Source: Candidatus Thorarchaeota archaeon (GTDB lineage Archaea > Asgardarchaeota > Thorarchaeia > Thorarchaeales > Thorarchaeaceae). From it: a stretch of DNA of 8,353 nucleotides. Below, in pieces: positions 1 through 5,222 of the stretch. Position 1 is the first letter of the stretch, and the number at the start of each line of letters is the position of its first letter. The position numbers and the translations under genes were made by a program. The DNA is taken from positions 1-8,353 of the forward strand of contig JAGSHP010000336.1 of NCBI GenBank assembly GCA_029855925.1. Reading direction: 5' to 3'. The notes beneath the pieces were generated by a model. The model did not search any database and was not told where the DNA came from. It saw nothing but the letters and a program-made list of their open reading frames with translations.

Positions 1-3000
1 CTCAGACCGTCACCGTCAGTGTCGTTCAGGTTCACATCAGTGCCAATGTCAATCTCGGTCTTGTCATCGATTCCATCAGAATCGGAGTCTGACAGGTTTG
101 GATTGCTTCCGTAGGTGTTCACCTCATCTCCATCGCTCAGTTGGTCGCCATCCGTGTCCCAGTCTATAGGGGAGGTGCGCGATGTGTAGATCTCATAGTC
201 GTCAGAGAGTCCATCCGAGTCCGTGTCCTGACGCGTCGGGGAGGTATGATAGACCTTGTACTCGTCATAGTCACTGATTCCATCATCATCTGTGTCTTTG
301 TCAGTGGGGGAAGAACCGACCAACTTCACCTCCGTATAATCATCAAGACCATCATGATCGGTATCGGGGTCGGTTGCATTACTACCGTATCCATAGAGTT
401 CCAGACCATTAGATAGACCATCGCCATCATTATCGAGGTCGTAGTCAGAGGTTCCGTTTGCATACGTGCTGTAGAGGGTCGCATTCGTACCAAGAATTTT
501 GACCTCAGAATAGTCGTCAAGACCGTCACCGTCAGTGTCTTGTTTGCTCACGTTGGAACCGTACTGAACCTCAGCAAAGTCGGTCAGGCCGTCAGAGTCT
601 GTGTCATTCGAGTTGGGGTCGGAGTTGTAAGTCATTACCTCTTCGTAGTCCGTCAGACCATCATCATCCGAGTCCTTGTCACCGGGGGACGTATCGTACA
701 GGTCAATCTCCTCACCGTTCGTGAGTCCGTCGCCATCAGAGTCGTAGTCGTAGTCCAGTACGCCAGCATGGGTCATATTCGTCGTTGGGTCGGTGTTCGT
801 GATCTTGACCTCAGTGTAGTCATCAAGACCGTCTGAATCTGTATCGTTCAAGAGTGGATTGCAAGAGTAGTCGTTGACTTCTTCACCATCTTTCAGACCG
901 TCGCCGTCTGTGTCCGCGGAGAGGGGTTTGGTGCCAAGTGCCACCTCTGCACCGTCATTCAGACCGTCATTGTCTGTGTCCGCTGTCAATGGATCGGTTT
1001 CGCCCGGGTCTACAACACCATCAACATCGAGGTCCTCACCCAGTTCACCGTCATCCCAGTGACCATTATGATTGGCGTCGTAGTAGCCATCGTAGAGGCC
1101 ATCTCCGTCAGTGTCCGCATTGGTCACGTTCAGACCAACGTCTACCTCTAGGCCGTCACGGATTCCGTCGCCGTCGGTATCCCAGAGCGTGGCATTTGAG
1201 CCATAGGTGCGTATCTCCTCCAGATTAGTCAGGCCATCATGGTCTTGGTCATCCTGTGCATCTGATATGCCATCGTTGTCCGAGTCATCAAGCAGCGGGT
1301 CGGTCCGTGTTAGCATGAGCTCTTCCCAGTCTGTGAGCTGGTCATTATCGGAGTCAGCATCGAGAGGCAGCGTCCCCGCCTCAAACTCTTCAATATTTGT
1401 TAGATTGTCATTGTCAGGGTCCTCAAGGCCATCAAGAGTGCCATCGTCATCTGTGTCATTGTAGAGAGGATCGGTGTTCGTCCGCTCTACTTCGAACCAG
1501 TTAGGCAGTCCATCAGCGTCATTGTCATACTTGTCGTCGCGGGGCTGGCCTACGCCGTGAGAGTAGGCATTGGTTGCACTCGTATTCGTGATATAGAGCT
1601 CTACGCCATTGGAGAGTGTGTCACCATCAAAGTCCTCGTCATAGTCGGATATCGAGTCATCGTCACTATCTGCATCATTTGGTGAGGTTCCAAGAATATT
1701 TACTTCATCACCGTCTTTGACACCATCACCGTCCGTATCAGGATTTCGTGGCAACGTGTGTGTCACAAACAGCTCTTGATAGTTGGTCAAACCATCAAGG
1801 TCGGAGTCCTCAAGATCGTCATTCTTTCCATTTCCGTTTGTGTCCGCCTTTGTTGGATCAGTCCGGGTCAGGTATATCTCCTGTCCATTCGTTAGATTGT
1901 CAGAGTCATAGTCCCAGTCATAGTCATTTACCGTAGCGTTGAATGTGTACGCATTGGTCGCGTTAAAGATTGGATACCGGTCGACCTCGTCCTTGTCGAA
2001 GATTCCATCACCATCCGTGTCTGCGAGCGTTGCATTTGTATGCCAAGTCTTGACTTCAGCCCCATCATCTAAGCCATCACCATCCGTGTCTGTGAGGGTG
2101 GCGTTCGTATGATAGACGAAGATCTCCTCAGCATCAAGGAGTGTATCGAGGTCTGTGTCATTCGAGTTGGGGTCGGTCTTCCAAGTGTGTACCTCGTCCC
2201 CATCGATGATTGTGTCGTTATCTGTGTCCGCATTCGTCGCGTTCGTGTGGTAGGTGTTTATCTCAGCCCCATCAGACAGACCGTCGTTATCTGTGTCCGC
2301 ATTCGTCGCATTCGTACCATAGGTCACATACTCATCATAGTCGTTCAGGCCGTCACTATCCGAGTCTGCCTCGGTGGGATTGGAGTGAACGATATTGACC
2401 TCTTCAGAATCGGTGAGTCCGTCGTTGTCCGTGTCTTCCTGAAGTGGACTAGTCTTCCATATCTTGACCTCATCACCATCTGATAACCCGTCGTTGTCCG
2501 AGTCCGGATCGAGGGGGTCCGTCCCTACAGAGATCTCCTTCCAGTTAGCCAGACCGTCACCGTCCTCATCATCATAGTAGTCGGATGTGCCATCACCATC
2601 CGAGTCGACATCATTGGGGTCGGTCTTTGTGATTCGGACCTCCTGAATATTGGTCAGACCGTCACCGTCATTGTCGTCCTGAGCATCATTTATTCCATCA
2701 TCGTCACTGTCGGCATTCATCGGATCAGTGAGGGTGACGTTATTCTCCTCATAGTCGGTGAGACCGTCATTGTCGCTGTCCTGACGGTTGGGGTTCGTCC
2801 CAAGATAGATCTCCTGAAAGTCGGTGAGACCGTCATTGTCGCTGTCGACATCGTTAGGATCAGTTCCATACGTGATGACCTCTTGGAAGTCTGTCAGACC
2901 ATCGCCGTCCGAGTCAGGAGATAGAGGATCCGTATCGTAGGTGAGAACTTCGTCCCCATCGCTCAGTTGATCATTATCAGTGTCTGTATCATTCCACAGG

Positions 3001-4241
3001 GTTCCCTCGATCAGGGTCTCACGTGCATCGGCAAGTCCATCCTTATCATAATCACGGCCATAAGACTCTACAACACCAGTGCTTGTCCCCACCACGAACT
3101 CGTCTATTCCGTTCGAGTCCAGGTCGCCGACAGTTATTGCATCCGAGAGCCCTAAGACGTTGGTGTCAGACACCAAGTAGCCTGATGCATTATAGAGGTG
3201 GGCGGTTCCACCCTCAACAGCCAGGAGCTGAGGGTCTGACAGGCCGCCGATGTTGGCTATCAGAGCAGCATCGATTCCTGCGCCCAGTGTTTTGTTCCAT
3301 TGCAGGTCAAGAGTGGAGTTATAGACCTGCAGACCACCGCCGTTGGTCCCCACAATCACCTCCTGAGGACCGCCGACCAACAACTGTCCCGTGGTCAGTA
3401 CAGTGACCGGATCGCTCTCGAACACTGCATCAAACTGAGTACCATTGTTGAACCGTGCTGTGACAGTACCGTTCGTGTCGCCGGTCAGTACTTCAAGTTG
3501 AGCGTCGCCCACGAGATCAGCAAATGCAACGGCTGAAATGGAATACGTGTAGGTCTGCGTGAAGTTGGTCACACCAGTATTATCAAGAAGGAAGAGCTGC
3601 CTGAGCTGCGAAAAGCCAAGGACCTCGTCAAGACCATCCGCATCTGCATCCCCGACTGTGATTGTGCGCACCGCAGCGTTCGAGGTGTAATTCCACAGCT
3701 GGACACCAGCGAAGGAATAGGCATAGACGAGGGAGTCATCGCAGCCCGCAACAATCTCGGCATTGCCAAGACCATCGAGGTCGGCTCCAGCAACAGACCG
3801 AACTTCATTTGGCAGCGTGACGTTGACGACCACGTTGAGTGCTGATGTCACAACGAGAATGCCATTGGAGGTACCAAGTATCAGTTCCATGGGTCCAGTA
3901 CCATCCAAGTCATAGACCGCGAGAGCATTGGGAGTCGCCCCTAGATCCAGTGAGCCGTTCAGATTGCCGCGCTCGTCGAATAGGAGAAGAGTGCCGTTCT
4001 GGAGTGCGACTTCCACTTCGACATTCGTGTCAAGGTCGAAGTTCCCTGCGCCGATGGCATTGACCTGATTTCCAGAATTGTTAGACCATACCAAGGCGGT
4101 CTCAAAGGGGGCTATCGCCGCAAGACTCGATGACCGTCCAATTGGCATGACATGAAGTGCACCAGTGTCACCCCCAGGTGAAGAGATGACAATGATCACA
4201 GAAATCGCCAAGGCTGCAAGAAACATATGGGATGTCTTCAT
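1..4241 (-). CDS. Giant secreted FG-GAP/VCBS propeller and thrombospondin type 3 repeat protein (3' end beyond the window)
   Basis: I translated the frame codon by codon from the ATG at 4241 to the window edge: 1413 codons, no stop, so the C-terminus lies outside. Residues 1-28 look like a signal peptide (Lys3, hydrophobic 7-20, then Ser/Pro/Gly), so the protein is probably exported. Residues 61-394 hold eight repeats of about 42-45 residues with DLD.(D/N)G...E(I/V)..G cores, as in FG-GAP/VCBS beta-propellers. From residue 397 onward there are about 45 acidic TSP3 repeats (DxDxDGL.D..E), known in that family to bind calcium and form a stiff rod. There are about 36 N-X-S/T sequons and one Cys in each part (Cys167 in the propeller, one in the repeats). 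The start is supported by a GGAG site ten bases upstream and by ATGA overlap with the ATPase gene. A structural or adhesive surface role is inference; ligand and anchor are unknown. Confidence 0.9.
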   Translation of the reverse strand, partial: MKTSHMFLAALAISVIIVISSPGGDTGALHVMPIGRSSSLAAIAPFETALVWSNNSGNQVNAIGAGNFDLDTNVEVEVALQNGTLLLFDERGNLNGSLDLGATPNALAVYDLDGTGPMELILGTSNGILVVTSALNVVVNVTLPNEVRSVAGADLDGLGNAEIVAGCDDSLVYAYSFAGVQLWNYTSNAAVRTITVGDADADGLDEVLGFSQLRQLFLLDNTGVTNFTQTYTYSISAVAFADLVGDAQLEVLTGDTNGTVTARFNNGTQFDAVFESDPVTVLTTGQLLVGGPQEVIVGTNGGGLQVYNSTLDLQWNKTLGAGIDAALIANIGGLSDPQLLAVEGGTAHLYNASGYLVSDTNVLGLSDAITVGDLDSNGIDEFVVGTSTGVVESYGRDYDKDGLADARETLIEGTLWNDTDTDNDQLSDGDEVLTYDTDPLSPDSDGDGLTDFQEVITYGTDPNDVDSDNDGLTDFQEIYLGTNPNRQDSDNDGLTDYEENNVTLTDPMNADSDDDGINDAQDDNDGDGLTNIQEVRITKTDPNDVDSDGDGTSDYYDDEDGDGLANWKEISVGTDPLDPDSDNDGLSDGDEVKIWKTSPLQEDTDNDGLTDSEEVNIVHSNPTEADSDSDGLNDYDEYVTYGTNATNADTDNDGLSDGAEINTYHTNATNADTDNDTIIDGDEVHTWKTDPNSNDTDLDTLLDAEEIFVYHTNATLTDTDGDGLDDGAEVKTWHTNATLADTDGDGIFDKDEVDRYPIFNATNAYTFNATVNDYDWDYDSDNLTNGQEIYLTRTDPTKADTNGNGKNDDLEDSDLDGLTNYQELFVTHTLPRNPDTDGDGVKDGDEVNILGTSPNDADSDDDSISDYDEDFDGDTLSNGVELYITNTSATNAYSHGVGQPRDDKYDNDADGLPNWFEVERTNTDPLYNDTDDDGTLDGLEDPDNDNLTNIEEFEAGTLPLDADSDNDQLTDWEELMLTRTDPLLDDSDNDGISDAQDDQDHDGLTNLEEIRTYGSNATLWDTDGDGIRDGLEVDVGLNVTNADTDGDGLYDGYYDANHNGHWDDGELGEDLDVDGVVDPGETDPLTADTDNDGLNDGAEVALGTKPLSADTDGDGLKDGEEVNDYSCNPLLNDTDSDGLDDYTEVKITNTDPTTNMTHAGVLDYDYDSDGDGLTNGEEIDLYDTSPGDKDSDDDGLTDYEEVMTYNSDPNSNDTDSDGLTDFAEVQYGSNVSKQDTDGDGLDDYSEVKILGTNATLYSTYANGTSDYDLDNDGDGLSNGLELYGYGSNATDPDTDHDGLDDYTEVKLVGSSPTDKDTDDDGISDYDEYKVYHTSPTRQDTDSDGLSDDYEIYTSRTSPIDWDTDGDQLSDGDEVNTYGSNPNLSDSDSDGIDDKTEIDIGTDVNLNDTDGDGL
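597..2176. repeat. 26-bp dispersed direct repeat, copies at 597-622 and 2151-2176
   Basis: Bases 597-622 and 2151-2176 are identical over 26 bases although they lie about 1.55 kb apart in the same array. Both encode DPNSNDTD at the junction between two units. Nucleotide identity over this distance suggests longer-range exchange or block duplication rather than only neighbour-to-neighbour copying. The span given covers both copies; the bases between are ordinary array. Confidence 0.8.
981..1115 (-). repeat. Expanded 45-residue repeat unit with two extra EF-hand-like loops
   Basis: One TSP3 unit is about twice the usual length. After DTDGDGLYDGYYD it continues with DANHNGHWDDGE and DLDVDGVVDPGE before rejoining the normal pattern at TDPLTADTDNDG. 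Both inserts have Asp/Asn at positions 1, 3 and 5 and an acidic residue at position 12, the spacing of an EF-hand calcium loop. It may mark a hinge or subdomain border in the array; that role is inference. Confidence 0.7.
2214..2309. repeat. 27-bp perfect direct repeat between neighbouring TSP3 units (69-bp offset)
   Basis: Bases 2214-2240 and 2283-2309 are identical, and the match extends to 33 bases with one mismatch (2214-2246 and 2283-2315). The 69-bp offset equals 23 codons. Both copies encode TNATNADTDND, so the N-A-T glycosylation sequon was copied together with the unit. Confidence 0.85.
2753..2846. repeat. 28-bp perfect direct repeat between neighbouring TSP3 units (66-bp offset)
   Basis: Bases 2753-2780 and 2819-2846 are identical over 28 bases and mismatched immediately on both sides. 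The offset of 66 bp equals 22 codons, so both copies encode the same part of consecutive units (DSDNDGLTD). Identity at third codon positions points to recent unit duplication or gene conversion. Confidence 0.85.
3060..4061 (-). repeat. Eight FG-GAP/VCBS-like beta-propeller repeats
   Basis: Residues 61-394 of the TSP3 protein divide into eight units of about 42-45 residues. The cores start near residues 65 (GNFDLDTNVEVEVA), 108 (AVYDLDGTGPMELILG), 151 (AGADLDGLGNAEIVAG), 196 (VGDADADGLDEVLGF), 239 (AFADLVGDAQLEVLTG), 283 (TTGQLLVGGPQEVIVG), 327 (LIANIGGLSDPQLLAV) and 371 (VGDLDSNGIDEFVVG). Each is followed by a strand of the type NGTLLLFD. This is the FG-GAP/VCBS/integrin-alpha style propeller signature. 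Repeats 1 to 4 and 8 keep most of the Asp loop; repeats 5-7 have lost it. An eight-unit count suits a seven- or eight-bladed propeller, but the fold is inferred. Confidence 0.82.
4238..4241 (-). other. ATGA stop/start overlap between ATPase and TSP3 protein genes
   Basis: The ATPase stop TGA (4240-4238) overlaps the start ATG (4241-4239) of the next gene in the four bases ATGA. This arrangement is a classic sign of translational coupling within one transcript, and here it ties a cytoplasmic ATPase to a very large exported protein. Confidence 0.9.
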
Positions 4242-5221
4242 GTTAGTTCCACTCCAGATTTTATATCAGTCTTCCAGGGCTTGACCTGGAAGTAGTCAAA
4301 GAAGTCTGCCTCAACTATGGACAGTTCTTCAAAGGGCATCTTCATACTGTTCAGGTGGCGGATGACGGGGAGCATGTTCTTCCGCGGGTTGTCCAGGAAC
4401 AGCTTGACCGTGTTCCTCCCTGCAGATGCCACATATTTCACCCCAGGAATTTGATGTATACGCTCCTCAATCGCCGTATTGAATGTCGGGAGCTCGAGTC
4501 GCAGACTCTCACCATGTCCCGGAAGAGATGAGATGAGGTCCTGAGGTGTTCCGAATTGAGAAACCAGACCGTGTTCGAGCAGGACGACCCGAGAACAATA
4601 GTCAACGATTTCAAGGTCGTGGCTGATGATGACCATTGTTGTGCCAAGCTCGAAGTTGAGTTCTTTCAGGTAGTTCAGGGTCTCGTGTCGCAGGTGCGCA
4701 TCCAGGCCGGTCGTCGGTTCGTCTAGCAATAGAATTAGTGGGTCGTGAATAAGTCCGAGGCAGATGGAGACCCTCTTCCTCTCGCCACCTGACAGACGAG
4801 AGACTCTCTTCGTCATGAGGTCCTCATCAAACCCGAGAATCATGAGTATGTTGCGGGCTCGTTCCTCTATCTCACGGGGACGCATGCCAAAGTTTCGCCC
4901 GAAGAACTGAGCGTTCTGCAGGGCACTGAAGTCGAAGTAGAGACTGAGATGCTCGATCTGCGGGACGTAGCCAACGAGCAGGCTGATGAGCTTGTGGTCC
5001 TTTGTGACATCGTGACCACCCACAAAAGCCTCACCCGAGGTTGGACGCACCTGCCCGGTCAGGACACGTAGAACGGTGGTCTTTCCTGCACCCGAGGCAC
5101 CGATGATTCCAAGGAACTCGCGCTTGTGCGCATAGAAGGAGACCCCTTTCAGCGCCCAGAACTTTCCGAACCTGACCTTCAGGTCGTGAATGTCAATTTC
5201 TCGACTAGGATGCGACCCCAT
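4238..5221 (-). CDS. ABC-2-type exporter ATPase subunit with C-terminal extension
   Basis: The 327-residue product is a cytoplasmic ATP-binding subunit expected to power an ABC exporter. Visible motifs are Walker A GASGAGKT (41-48), Q-loop Gln88 in GYVPQ, signature LSGGE (143-147) continuing as RKRVSI, Walker B LILLLDEP (162-169) with catalytic Glu168, D-loop GLDA, and H-loop His201 in VIISHD. The LSGGERKRVSI form and the TTGLDA context resemble the ABCG/CcmA/NatA exporter group. Residues from about 225 to 327 form an extension ending in EADFFDYFQVKPW, reminiscent of DUF4162-type tails of ABC-2 ATPases. No permease is in the window; the partner would have to be upstream of 8353, downstream of 1, or elsewhere. 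I prefer the ATG at 5221, with AGGTG nine bases upstream and one base after the subtilase stop, over a GTG at 5233 that would add four residues. No N-X-S/T sequon occurs, as expected for a cytosolic protein. The substrate cannot be told from sequence. Confidence 0.92.
   Translation of the reverse strand: MGSHPSREIDIHDLKVRFGKFWALKGVSFYAHKREFLGIIGASGAGKTTVLRVLTGQVRPTSGEAFVGGHDVTKDHKLISLLVGYVPQIEHLSLYFDFSALQNAQFFGRNFGMRPREIEERARNILMILGFDEDLMTKRVSRLSGGERKRVSICLGLIHDPLILLLDEPTTGLDAHLRHETLNYLKELNFELGTTMVIISHDLEIVDYCSRVVLLEHGLVSQFGTPQDLISSLPGHGESLRLELPTFNTAIEERIHQIPGVKYVASAGRNTVKLFLDNPRKNMLPVIRHLNSMKMPFEELSIVEADFFDYFQVKPWKTDIKSGVELT
4249..4255 (-). promoter_or_regulatory. Ribosome binding site for the TSP3 protein gene
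   Basis: On the minus strand GGAGTGG lies with its GGAG (4255-4252) ten bases before the ATG at 4241. It sits inside the last codons of the ATPase gene. Its position supports 4241 as the start and coupling to upstream translation. Confidence 0.6.
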
Positions 5222-5222
5222 A

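Larger units (their letters stand above)
1..3053 (-). repeat. Array of ~45 calcium-binding TSP3-type protein repeats
   Basis: Reading the encoded protein from residue 397, I count about 45 consecutive units. The usual unit is 22-23 residues, with pattern D(S/T)DxDGL(S/T)D(G/Y/F).E(V/I)..(Y/W).T(D/N)P..., and some are short 13-14 residue units such as DSDDDGINDAQDD. The mix of long and short units is typical of TSP3 domains. Most units keep the Asp ladder expected to bind calcium. Four units (linkers near 435-485, 744-785, 1524-1580, 1923-1964) carry longer inserts, and one unit at 981-1115 is 45 residues long. The array is cut by the window edge inside a DTDGDGL unit, so the true count is higher. 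Confidence 0.93.

Noticed and set aside
141..836. Open frames on the plus strand across the TSP3 region (for example 141-416 and 540-836)
   Set aside because: They are antisense shadows of the repeat array: GAC and GAT codons read in reverse give GTC and ATC, producing Val/Ile/Arg-rich nonsense with no start site or domain. The minus frame is continuous over the same bases.
981..1115. Dockerin domain
   Set aside because: Two EF-hand-like loops are present, but the paired 22-residue dockerin repeats with their conserved helix residues are not; it is better read as an enlarged TSP3 unit.
2109..2483. A 124-codon plus-strand frame with an internal repeat
   Set aside because: Its repetition (ICVRIRR... 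motifs) is exactly the mirror of the minus-strand repeat units, so it reflects the array and not a gene.
1..3053. CRISPR array or non-coding satellite
   Set aside because: Regularly spaced similar sequences occur, but the spacing is 22-23 codons, the variation respects the reading frame, and the frame is open throughout.
1..4241. Pseudogene or frameshift in the TSP3 gene, since no closed frame appears on this strand
   Set aside because: Full translation shows no stop or frame break over 1413 codons; it looks absent only because its stop lies outside the window.
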